The notes beneath the pieces were generated by a model. The model saw only the letters and a program-made list of their open reading frames with translations, made no database searches and was not told the origin of the DNA. A DNA stretch of 64,000 nt from JACSRF01 sp964504445 (GTDB lineage: Bacteria; Chloroflexota; Anaerolineae; Promineifilales; Promineifilaceae). Position 1 is the stretch's first letter. Each line of letters starts with the position of its first letter. Shown here one piece after another: positions 29,101-36,088 of this stretch. Both the position numbers and the translations under genes were made by a program. The stretch is taken from assembly GCA_964504445.1 (NCBI GenBank), contig CAZDEO010000017.1, positions 9,272 to 73,271 on the forward strand. Direction: 5' to 3'.

Positions 29101-29468
29101 CAGATTCGGTGCGCATGTACGTTGACACCACCAACAACAATGGCGATCCGGACACCTCAGACCGCTTTTTCCAGGTGGCGCGTGATGGCACAACGGCCGT
29201 ACTGGCAGGCATAGGCAATAATGCCGATGGCCAGGCATGGAATAATGCCTACAGCAGCAGCAATTGGGAAGCTGCCATTTCCAGTGGCGGTGGGCAATGG
29301 GTTATTGAGATGCAAATTAACGCCGCGGCCGAAATGGGCGCACTGGCTGATCCTTTTGGCCTGATGGTGCAGGTGTTGTACACCGGCGAATTCACCACCT
29401 GGCCCGCTGGCGCTTCTTCTAACACGCTGGGCACTTTTCACGATGTTGGCAACGTTATCTGCCCTTGA
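26127..29468 (+). CDS. Receptor-like Ser/Thr kinase with FHA, TSP3 repeats and CBM9-like sensor
   Basis: ATG 26127 is preceded by GGAG; 1113 residues. Domains in order: protein kinase (1-about 275; Gly loop GDGGMG at 20-25, Lys42, HRD at 138-140, DFG from Asp168); FHA (about 337-411, GRNVDNDIV, SRHHARL, NGTW); two Ig-like regions; a membrane span (about 682-708); calcium-binding thrombospondin-3-like repeats (about 751-845, DTDGDGLTD type); a Thr-Pro-rich stalk; and a CBM9/DOMON-like beta domain (about 927-1113). The kinase is inside and the beta domain outside, implying a receptor for a sugar or other surface ligand. All kinase catalytic residues are intact. The Ig-like regions fall on the cytoplasmic side if there is one span. 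Confidence 0.88.
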   Translation: MTSLIGHTINNRYRIDSLLGDGGMGTVYRAYDLNLDRPVAFKVMHVHFARQREFRDRLVQEAKTAARLDHPSIVRIFDFGDSEAGLFIAMEYVEGGSLRDHLRRLQSMQKFLPLEQSLQIAAQIAEALHYAHSLGIIHRDVKPGNIILKRLVQADQPHEQPFRAVLTDFGLVKLQEGADITQSGTTLGTPMYMSPEQCEGKPLDGRSDLYGLGVVLYEMVTNQLPFNFQTLSEAITTHRSDTMPTSPSQMRGDVPRLMDSLLRRALAKDPKNRFSTGQEMAKNMRSAIVSLEGAPTRVMSRHEADILQQVTEPPEGYELHIETPGQPVSKASLSHSVIQIGRNVDNDIVLPTDGVSRHHARLQATSLGWEVVDMGGVNGTWLDGRRLRGNTPTPLQPGSRLKIGPYELVLFAPTKEQADPLPAGDAAPGRITPGLGMVIQESEQPTQTHSASLSSTPTPPAAATGTPTPDPLGLYLSRDKIPATPGQPVQISVEVVNRGSVDDRVRLRIDGLPDDWVTQEGFKDVPVGGHVNLTVTVRPPRSSSTPTGRQRFRLELVSQKQPQLKIGTNASLLISSFVEFEATLDQPMVKLPATVTVTIRNTGNGPGDFSLVAQDRQGGLQFQGETGRIRLQPGQLARVELEISARSQKLFSGGELYPFDIVVRSSTGSEQRLSGEAQSGSLVPAGVVYALVFLLTFSCVIAGIALVTNQDRFLGRLPQPTSTVAVMVPPDGTLTPDLFLTPTETATAVSNDRDNDELSDTQELIIGTDPENPDTDGDGLTDGAEMLEYGTDPLKRDSDGDFLSDWDEVMTYRTDPNRPDTDGDGWNDGLEVLQGTDPLVPDNPETMPATATSTFTITPTDTPGPTATPSQTPTPSLTPIPSLTPTPTQTSTPAPTASNTPTPQPTATHTPQPTDTATPLPTPTAIPDLSLSCIDSPPTIDGTFNLIEWPGGPLFQIQPGSNTAQLVQVYFVRDGENLYLAFLVNDDTPDATDSVRMYVDTTNNNGDPDTSDRFFQVARDGTTAVLAGIGNNADGQAWNNAYSSSNWEAAISSGGGQWVIEMQINAAAEMGALADPFGLMVQVLYTGEFTTWPAGASSNTLGTFHDVGNVICP

Positions 29469-30075
29469 AGCCAGTTGGGTAGCCCTGGGAAAAAGCCTGG
29501 ATGTGATGGGTGCCCGTTGGTTGGCCCTTTGGCCTGAAATTGTGCGGCGTTATGAGGCAGACGGCCGTTTCTATCACACCCTGGCCCACATTCAGCACAT
29601 GATGGATATTCTGCTTGAACTGCCACCTGCCCAAGACCCCGCCAGCCTGCACCTGGCGCTTTGGCTGCACGACCTGGTTTACGACGCGCACCGCAGCGAT
29701 AATGAGGAAGAGAGCGCGCGACTCGCCGGGCAGTGGCTGACGCCATTTTTGCGCCCAGCGCAGGTGCAGCGCGTCAGAGAACTTATTCTGGCTACCAAAC
29801 ACCACCACTGTTTTCCCCATGATGAAGATTGCGCCTTACTTATGGACGTGGATTTAGCGATTTTAGGGGCGGCAACGGCCGTTTACCGCCAATATGCCCG
29901 CGCCATTCGGCAAGAATACGCCCATGTGCCGACTGCCGCTTACCGGAAGGGCCGGGTACAGCTCTTGCAAGCCCTGCTGGCACGGCCGTTCATCTACCAC
30001 ATTCCCCCCATGCGCTGGCGCTATGAGCAAGCTGCCCGGCAGAATATGCAGGCAGAGATTTTTCGACTACGCTAA
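29443..30075 (+). CDS. Predicted metal-dependent HD-superfamily hydrolase (COG4339 type)
   Basis: This 210-residue protein has the spaced HD-type metal ligands: YHTLAHIQHM, LWLHDLVYD, TKHHHCF and MDVDLAILG, followed by the family pattern Y-QYARAIRQEY and KGRVQLLQALL. HD proteins are phosphohydrolases, often on nucleotides, but no substrate is known for this branch. It begins 26 bases inside the end of the kinase gene in another frame with no ribosome-binding site, implying translational coupling. A functional link with the kinase is inferred. Confidence 0.82.
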   Translation: MLATLSALEASWVALGKSLDVMGARWLALWPEIVRRYEADGRFYHTLAHIQHMMDILLELPPAQDPASLHLALWLHDLVYDAHRSDNEEESARLAGQWLTPFLRPAQVQRVRELILATKHHHCFPHDEDCALLMDVDLAILGAATAVYRQYARAIRQEYAHVPTAAYRKGRVQLLQALLARPFIYHIPPMRWRYEQAARQNMQAEIFRLR

Positions 30076-30092
30076 CCAGTTTACGCCAATGG

Positions 30093-31640
30093 TTAGCGCC
30101 TGGGGATAGCGCGCTTCCCGCGCCCACCAACGCGGCCGTTAGCCGGCGCCATGGGCTGGTGGGTGGTGAGGAGGAACCTGGAGGGCGTATTGCGCAGCAC
30201 GGCCGTTGCCACCCGCATACCCCCCAGCGTTACGCCTGCCGTAGATTGCCCCGGAAAAATTGAATCTCCCACCAGCCATAAATTGCCGATGCCAGTATGG
30301 GGGCCACGCGCTCTAAAAATCGAAGTTTGCGGAAACCCACCCACCATACCGCCAGGACGGCGGGTGTAAAATTCAAAGGTTACGGGCGTGCCAGGAAGCA
30401 CAAGCTGAGCCGCATTTTGCAGGCCAGGGACAGCCAATTCGGCAGCGCGAAGCAGCCGATTAGTGTACTCATCCCGGCGTGCTTCATAGGCGGCTTTGTC
30501 TTTCTGACGTAGCTGCCACCAGGGCGCAATGGCGGTATGGGTGGACAGGGTGGCAGTACGCGTGCCTGCCGGGCTACGGCTAGCGTCCTTCTCGTCCGCA
30601 AAGGATATGAAAACGGAGTTGCCCTCGCCGAGAGGCTGGGTGGGATCGATAATAATTTGGTGGTGGCTGGCACTTTTGGCAGGTAAACGGGCAGCGTCTA
30701 GCCCCAAATAGAGGGTAAAGGCGCCCCAGGTTGCCGGACGGTGCTCGATTTCACGGCTCAGACTGGCGGGGGCATGTTCGCCTAGTAAACGGTGCAAGGC
30801 CCAGGGCGTTACATTGGCCAGAATGTGGTCGGCCTGCAGGCGCAACCCTTTTTTGGTGGTTACGGCCGTTGCCCGTCCGCGTTCTACCTCAATGCGCTCA
30901 ACTTCCTGACGAAACAATACCTCACCCCCATGGGCGCGAATCCAGTTCGCCAGGGTATCTGCCAGCGCGCCAATGCCCCCTTGGACGTGATTGACTCCGC
31001 GGCGAGGCAGGTCCAGTGCCGCACTGCCATATAGGGCACTGGCGTTTTCGGTCGTGGTTTGCGCTGAAATGAGGAGTTGCCCATCTAAAAATGCTTTGAA
31101 CATGGGGTCTTGGTTGGGGGCCAGGCTTCTGACGGTGCGCAGTAGATAGGGCAGGGCGCGCAAAGTGCGGGGGCGCAAGGCAAGCCCCAGGCTCAACAGG
31201 TCATGAGCGGATTCCGGAGGCCAGGGAAACGGCCGTGACGATATATCCCAACTTACATCTGCCAGCATTTCTTGAATTTGCCAGAATTTTTCGGCGTGGG
31301 GAAAAGCGGCCCGCCGTTCTTGCTGCCATTGTTGCGGGTCAGCCCATTGGGTGACGGTACGGCCGTCGGGCAAATGCACTACCCAGGCCGGGTCTGCGGG
31401 GTGCACAGGCCATTCCAGGCCCAGCGTTTCGGCCAGGCGCCCATGGGGGCCACCTGGTGAAAAACCGCCCGCCAGGGTAGCGCCGGCATCAAAGCGGAAT
31501 TTTTTGTGGTAGAAGGTACCGGCACAACCGCCGGGGTAAACGTGGGCTTCTAGCACAGTGACGCGCTGCCCAGCCTGGAGTAGAAGGGCACCTGCCGTTA
31601 GGCCCCCAATGCCCGCACCAATAATGAGGGTGTGTGTCAT
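30093..31640 (-). CDS. Phytoene desaturase/carotenoid isomerase-family FAD oxidoreductase
   Basis: This 515-residue flavoprotein has an N-terminal Rossmann motif IIGAGIGGLTAGALLLQAG, a GGCAGTF segment typical of the carotenoid desaturase/isomerase group, and a C-terminal FAD motif LVGDSIFPGQSTAGVTLGG. It probably acts on a polyene or other lipid; an exact reaction cannot be given. Its ATG overlaps the stop of the upstream SRPBCC gene by four bases. No other carotenoid gene lies nearby. Confidence 0.85.
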   Translation of the reverse strand: MTHTLIIGAGIGGLTAGALLLQAGQRVTVLEAHVYPGGCAGTFYHKKFRFDAGATLAGGFSPGGPHGRLAETLGLEWPVHPADPAWVVHLPDGRTVTQWADPQQWQQERRAAFPHAEKFWQIQEMLADVSWDISSRPFPWPPESAHDLLSLGLALRPRTLRALPYLLRTVRSLAPNQDPMFKAFLDGQLLISAQTTTENASALYGSAALDLPRRGVNHVQGGIGALADTLANWIRAHGGEVLFRQEVERIEVERGRATAVTTKKGLRLQADHILANVTPWALHRLLGEHAPASLSREIEHRPATWGAFTLYLGLDAARLPAKSASHHQIIIDPTQPLGEGNSVFISFADEKDASRSPAGTRTATLSTHTAIAPWWQLRQKDKAAYEARRDEYTNRLLRAAELAVPGLQNAAQLVLPGTPVTFEFYTRRPGGMVGGFPQTSIFRARGPHTGIGNLWLVGDSIFPGQSTAGVTLGGMRVATAVLRNTPSRFLLTTHQPMAPANGRVGGRGKRAIPRR

Positions 31641-32116
31641 GGAGTAAGCTGGCTCTGGTGGTTGACTTGCCGGGCGCGGCGAAGGTGCCAGCGCGTCAGG
31701 AATTTGCGAGCGGTAAAGAGTAGGTAGAGACCCGGCCTGGCGAACAGCAAGCGACTAAAGAGGCCCCGCAGCCCAGTATGATGCGCGTACTCGATATGTT
31801 CATGGACTTGGGTGGTGTGGGGGGAAACGGCCGAAAACCGGTGGGTGTGGGCCCAATGGCGCAGCGGGCCGCGCATCTGGGTATCGGTAAAACCGGCAGC
31901 GCTGACGCCGTTGTGTACTGCTTGCCAGCGAACCGGAACAGGCCCGAACCATAGGGTGAAAGCGGCAACTGATCCTTCGCCCAGAGGTTCAAAGTGATGA
32001 ATTTGAACAAAGATGGGCGGCGGGGTCAATTTTTTGAGGATGCGGGTATCATGGTGGAAAGCGGAAACGGCCGTAACCGGCGCATTAACGGTGAAGTAAA
32101 AGTCAAAGGTTTTCAT
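31637..32116 (-). CDS. SRPBCC-type ligand-binding (cyclase/dehydrase-like) protein
   Basis: This 159-residue protein resembles the START/SRPBCC helix-grip fold: FDFYFTVNAPVTAVSAFH at the start, then alternating strands (EGSVAAFTLWFGPVPVRWQAVHNG), RHWAHTHRF and a C-terminal amphipathic helix with basic residues. Such proteins bind hydrophobic ligands. Coupling by ATGA to the desaturase gene suggests it presents or stores that enzyme's substrate, which is inference. Confidence 0.75.
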   Translation of the reverse strand: MKTFDFYFTVNAPVTAVSAFHHDTRILKKLTPPPIFVQIHHFEPLGEGSVAAFTLWFGPVPVRWQAVHNGVSAAGFTDTQMRGPLRHWAHTHRFSAVSPHTTQVHEHIEYAHHTGLRGLFSRLLFARPGLYLLFTARKFLTRWHLRRARQVNHQSQLTP

Positions 32117-32136
32117 GGTGAATTATGCAGCCCCCT

Positions 32137-32724
32137 TTAGGAAGCGGGTGGCACGGGTCTGGGCACCCGGTCCGGGAATATCCGATGGAGAATGGAGAGT
32201 ACCTGGTACGCCGTGTCAGCTTCAAAGGTGTAAAACCCTTCATAATACCGCTCACTCCCGCTAAGAGCTGGCACTTCATAAGCCAGCAAAGTCATGCTCA
32301 GTTCATCACCATAAGCGACAACGAACCAATAATTCACCAGCGGTGTTTCCGTTGTTTCGATAATGCGCACATTTTTGTGCCTAAGTAAATTAGAAACGGC
32401 GCTACTCGCTTCTACATCTGGCTCATAGTAAAGCCACAAATTCTTTCCCGAATCGACAATAGCCTGATACTGGTCCCGTTGAGGGTCTAAACGAGACAAA
32501 TATTGAAAAGATGCGTGAAAATCGCAGGCGCGCTGACTTTCAATAGCCGCATCTTCAATGATGTGGCTGATTTTTGTCATGGCCTCTACCGAAAATGTGT
32601 AGCGAAAGGCCATTTCGTTGAATGCCGCTTTTTCGACACTATCCAAAATGCGCTCTGCCTGAGGGGGAAAGATTGGCATCATCCGTTGGTAAAAAGATTG
32701 GAGGATTTCAATGGACTTGTTCAT
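32137..32724 (-). CDS. DICT-like sensory domain protein (uncertain)
   Basis: ATG 32724 (MNKSIEIL) has GGAG eight bases upstream; an ATG seven codons earlier lacks one. The 195-residue protein has no membrane segment. The central part (FQYLSRLDPQRDQYQAIVDSG then LWLYYEPD and VRIIETTETPLVNYWFVVAYGDE) resembles the DICT domain found with diguanylate cyclases and two-component proteins. Here it stands without an output domain. I am not sure of the family; it may be a stand-alone sensor. Neighbours give little help. Confidence 0.5.
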   Translation of the reverse strand: MNKSIEILQSFYQRMMPIFPPQAERILDSVEKAAFNEMAFRYTFSVEAMTKISHIIEDAAIESQRACDFHASFQYLSRLDPQRDQYQAIVDSGKNLWLYYEPDVEASSAVSNLLRHKNVRIIETTETPLVNYWFVVAYGDELSMTLLAYEVPALSGSERYYEGFYTFEADTAYQVLSILHRIFPDRVPRPVPPAS

Positions 32725-32781
32725 GTACGGGTCTCCATTTTTCATGGGTTGTTTGCAGTAAAGGCAATGTGACCTAACAAT

Positions 32782-33420
32782 CTACGTAAGATCGAGCTGG
32801 CCTTTTTCCTCTTGTTGATAGGCTTCGATTATTTTGGCCGCAACTTTGGCCGGAGAGGCCGCATTTTTGGGTAAATTCATGGGCACCTTGTCCCACAGGG
32901 GAGTGGCCACAGCGCCTGGGCGTATAATGGTTACCTTGCGGCGTCGCTCTTCTTTGCGCAGTGTATCGGTAAAAGCCTCCAGGCCAGCTTTTGCTGCTGC
33001 ATAAGCCGCCAGGCCAGGCAGATGGAGTCGTTCGCTGATGGCACCCAGATAGAAGAGGTGAGCGTCTGGGGCCAAAAGCGGTAGGCTGTAGCGGGTAGTG
33101 AGAAAGGCACCAGTCAGGTTGTTATTCAGAATGCGCTGCCATTGATCGAGAGCCATGTTTTTGATGGGTACGGCCGTAATATCTCCGGCGGCGTATACCC
33201 ATAAGTTTACCTCGGTAACCTCATGGCTGGCGGCTGTTACCGCGTTTTGTACCTCATAGGCGTTGCTGACATCACCCGCAAAAGAGAGCGGCGTAAGCTG
33301 TTCTATTTTTTCTGCGTGGCGGCTAATGGCGATGACTTGCCAGGCTTGCGCTACAAGTTGTCGCACAAGTTCTTGCCCAATGCCACCATGAGCGCCCCAA
33401 ATCATTGCTGTTTTTGTCAT
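32782..33420 (-). CDS. Short-chain dehydrogenase/reductase
   Basis: This 212-residue protein has the SDR cofactor motif (WGAHGGIGQ, a variant of TGxxxGxG), the NLWVYAAGD strand (NNAG position altered to YAAG), and the YAAAK active site with the preceding Ser in GAISERL. It is on the short side and ends in a charged tail (EEKGQLDLT). The substrate is unknown. It is separated from its neighbours by gaps and is probably a single-gene unit. Confidence 0.88.
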   Translation of the reverse strand: MTKTAMIWGAHGGIGQELVRQLVAQAWQVIAISRHAEKIEQLTPLSFAGDVSNAYEVQNAVTAASHEVTEVNLWVYAAGDITAVPIKNMALDQWQRILNNNLTGAFLTTRYSLPLLAPDAHLFYLGAISERLHLPGLAAYAAAKAGLEAFTDTLRKEERRRKVTIIRPGAVATPLWDKVPMNLPKNAASPAKVAAKIIEAYQQEEKGQLDLT

Positions 33421-33495
33421 GGTTGAAGCTTACCTCTTTGTTCGCGAATTGTCAAGGTATTGTCAATATAATGAGTGGAAATTGAGGGATAACTG

Positions 33496-33535
33496 GACAA
33501 AAAAGCTGGGCACAGGCAATCCTGTACCCAGCTTT
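33496..33535 (-). terminator. Rho-independent terminator of the fasciclin gene
   Basis: AAAGCTGGGCACAGG (33502-33516) and CCTGTACCCAGCTTT (33521-33535) pair over 15 positions with one G-T wobble and a four-base loop. On the minus strand the stem is followed by TTTTTTGTCC. It lies 25 bases past the fasciclin stop codon. Confidence 0.85.
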
Positions 33536-33559
33536 GGTGTAAATGTGTTACGGCCGTAA

Positions 33560-34126
33560 TTAACCAGCAGGAACCAGCACAGCGTCAATCACGTGAATGA
33601 TGCCGTTGGAGGCCTCGATATTAGTTATCACAACTTGCACCGTGTCATTCAGGAACACGTTGCCATCCCGCACGGCAATGGTCACATCTTCGCCCTGCAG
33701 GGTGGTGGCGGCATCGAGGGTGACGACCGTTTCGGCCATGACGGCGCCGTCAACCACGTGGTAGAGCAGGACGTTGGTCAAGGCCCCCGCCGGATCGGCT
33801 AACAGGCTCTCTAAGGTGCCCTCGGGCAGGGCGGCAAAAGCGTCATTGGTGGGAGCGAAAACGGTGAAGCTGCCTTCGCCATTTAGTGTTTCTACCAGCC
33901 CGGCAGCGTCCAAGGCCGTCACCAGGGTGCTGAAGTTCTCGTCACCGGCGGCGATTGCGGCAATGGTGGGTGGTTCTGCCGCAGGTTCTTCAACGATGGG
34001 GGCTGTTGTTGGTTCTGCCGCCGGTGCTGTTTCGGCAGCATTGTTGGTGTTATTGGTTGCTGAACCGCAAGCAACAATTAGCATGGACAACACTAAAAAT
34101 ATGGACAAAAGTGTAATACGTTTCAT
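33560..34126 (-). CDS. Fasciclin (FAS1) domain lipoprotein
   Basis: ATG 34126 has AAGGAG upstream and starts MKRITLLSIFLVLSM, a lipoprotein signal with lipobox IVAC; 188 residues. After an Ala/Glu/Thr/Pro stalk comes one FAS1 domain with its H1 and H2 motifs (GSFTVFAPTNDAFAAL and GIIHVIDAVLVP) and the YHVV strand. FAS1 lipoproteins mediate adhesion at the cell surface. It has its own strong terminator and a divergent neighbour, so it is monocistronic. Confidence 0.95.
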   Translation of the reverse strand: MKRITLLSIFLVLSMLIVACGSATNNTNNAAETAPAAEPTTAPIVEEPAAEPPTIAAIAAGDENFSTLVTALDAAGLVETLNGEGSFTVFAPTNDAFAALPEGTLESLLADPAGALTNVLLYHVVDGAVMAETVVTLDAATTLQGEDVTIAVRDGNVFLNDTVQVVITNIEASNGIIHVIDAVLVPAG

Positions 34127-34295
34127 GGTTCTTCTCCTTGAAGATGTTTGGTTTTCCGGCTTAATTTTTTGCCGATTCACCTTCAATTACGTAGTTGTCC
34201 AGGTTTTGTACCTATTCTGCGAAAGTTCCTGCGGATCCTGTTAAGTTTTTGTTAATGTTTTCCTGCTTTTTTGCCGCTTTGGGTATGATTTGGCA

Positions 34296-34979
34296 ATGGC
34301 TGAAAAAAGCAAGAGTGGCAATAACTCAATAAGGAAGAGCAAGGTGGCTAGCTGGCGCAGGGGTTGGATAAAAATGCTGCTGTTTTTCCTGGTGCTCCTT
34401 ATGTTTCCGTGGATTTGGCGTTGGGGCGTCAAGCTGGCCTATGCTGGCCAAATTTACGAGATGGCGACAGCGCCGCCGCAGCGGGTGGCGGTGGTTTTTG
34501 GCGCGGCAGTTTATGCCAACGGCCGTTTAAGCCCAATTTTGCGCGATAGAGTGGAAACGGCCGTGCAGCTTTATGAGGCTGGTCAGGTGAGTCAGATTAT
34601 CATGAGTGGGGATAACCGGGAGGACCACTATAATGAGCCTCAGGCTATGATGGCCTACGCCGTGGCTCGTGGCGTGCCGGAAGAGGCCATTCAGCCGGAC
34701 TATGCCGGGTTGCGGACCTATGATACCTGTTACCGGGCGCGGCACATTTTTGGCGTGGAAACGGCCGTGCTGGTAACTCAGGCTTTTCATTTGCCCCGGG
34801 CGCTCTTCACTTGTGGCCAGTTAGGTATAGAGGCTGTTGGTGTGGCTGCTGATTTACGGGCTTATCGTGCAGCCGATTGGTACGAATTTCGGGAGACGTT
34901 TGCTACGTTGGTGGCCCTGTGGGACGTTGTGCGCCATCAGCCGGCGGCCATTATGGGAGAGCCAATTCCTTTACAGTAG
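34296..34979 (+). CDS. SanA/YdcF-family (DUF218) membrane protein
   Basis: This 227-residue protein has a basic N-terminus, one membrane span (LLFFLVLLMFPWIWRWG), then the DUF218 domain: VAVVFGAAVYANGR, LYEAGQVSQIIMSGDN, TYDTCYRARHIFG, ETAVLVTQAFHLPRAL. SanA-type proteins affect envelope permeability; the chemistry is not settled. ATG 34296 is taken, although TTG 34290 is in frame two codons earlier. The gene contains three copies of ACGGCCGT. Confidence 0.9.
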   Translation: MAEKSKSGNNSIRKSKVASWRRGWIKMLLFFLVLLMFPWIWRWGVKLAYAGQIYEMATAPPQRVAVVFGAAVYANGRLSPILRDRVETAVQLYEAGQVSQIIMSGDNREDHYNEPQAMMAYAVARGVPEEAIQPDYAGLRTYDTCYRARHIFGVETAVLVTQAFHLPRALFTCGQLGIEAVGVAADLRAYRAADWYEFRETFATLVALWDVVRHQPAAIMGEPIPLQ

Positions 34980-35029
34980 ACCAGGGTGGTTGGGTTGTGG
35001 ACGAATAAACCAACTAAGCACTCTTGTAA

Positions 35030-36031
35030 TTATTGGGCCAACAACTGTTGTATGATGGTGGCGGCGTCCAGGCCAGAAAGAGCGGCTCCTTCTATACGAG
35101 GCTCCTTGAAGGCGTCTCCGGCAAAGACAAGAGGGGGGAGTTCTTGGGCAACCAAAGTACGTTTTGGGAAGAGGGCGGTGGGGAGGGCATAGCGCCACTT
35201 CTTAAGCTGTATCTCTTGCAAACGGGTATCCTTAGCAAGGTGCGGGCGGAGGGCAGCCAAAAGCAGCTCAATTATTTCAGCGTCGGGTGCGTCATAGTGC
35301 GTTTCGCTGAAAATGGGGTTGCCGTGGATGGTAATCAGGGTTGCGTCTGGCGATATCCCTTTTTGTTGATTGTTCGCTATCCAGCTAATGGGATGAAACG
35401 GCCGTTGCAGTGCGCCTGGCTCCGGCAAATATACCTTTCCTTCTACCCAAACTAAGCCACACAGACAAGGCGCATACGCCAGACGGGTTAGCGACGATTG
35501 ATCGTTACGTTGGAGGGGCGTATTTCCGGCAGCCAGCAGCGCCAGAGATTGTGGAACCGGTGGCGTCAGGATCAATGCCCGGCTTAAAAAGCGTTGCCCA
35601 TTTTTATCCAGCGCTTCCCAACCCGCTTCCCATGGCGAAATGCGAGCCAGATGGGTTTCTAGCTGAACGGGCAGCCTTTGGGCTAAATGTTTAGGGATGC
35701 GTGTCATTCCCCCGTAAGCGGCGTAGCGAGGGTGACCGTCTCTATTGTCTTTGTCGATGGAGCCATTAGACCAACCATGACTCCAGACAAAAATAGCCTC
35801 ATTTGCCAGCCAATTGTCCACCAGCCTTTGGAATTCTGCCGTGCGCACTGAAAAAAATTGTGCGCCGTGGTCGGCTTTTCCGGGGCCAATGCGCCGCGTA
35901 GCCATGCGCCCACCTACGCTGCGCCCCTTGTCAACAACTAATATCTTCAGACCAGCTTGTTGCAGCTGATGGGCTGCCAGTAACCCAGTAATCCCGGCGC
36001 CAACAATCAACACGTCATGTTTGTGGTTCAT
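35030..36031 (-). CDS. Renalase-like FAD-dependent amine oxidoreductase
   Basis: This 333-residue flavoprotein has the dinucleotide motif VLIVGAGITGLLAAHQLQQAG, the GGRMATRRIG loop, DHGAQFFSVRT, and the C-terminal LVFAGDAFKEPRIEGAALSG motif. This pattern is typical of the bacterial renalase/amine oxidase group, which may repair wrongly reduced nicotinamide cofactors. The reaction here is inferred from the family. It is followed after 57 bases by the end of the MutS-like gene on the same strand. Confidence 0.88.
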   Translation of the reverse strand: MNHKHDVLIVGAGITGLLAAHQLQQAGLKILVVDKGRSVGGRMATRRIGPGKADHGAQFFSVRTAEFQRLVDNWLANEAIFVWSHGWSNGSIDKDNRDGHPRYAAYGGMTRIPKHLAQRLPVQLETHLARISPWEAGWEALDKNGQRFLSRALILTPPVPQSLALLAAGNTPLQRNDQSSLTRLAYAPCLCGLVWVEGKVYLPEPGALQRPFHPISWIANNQQKGISPDATLITIHGNPIFSETHYDAPDAEIIELLLAALRPHLAKDTRLQEIQLKKWRYALPTALFPKRTLVAQELPPLVFAGDAFKEPRIEGAALSGLDAATIIQQLLAQ

Positions 36032-36088
36032 TTTCTACCTTTTGGATAGTTGGACATGGGCAAGGTACCAGGTTCCAGATGCTGATGC

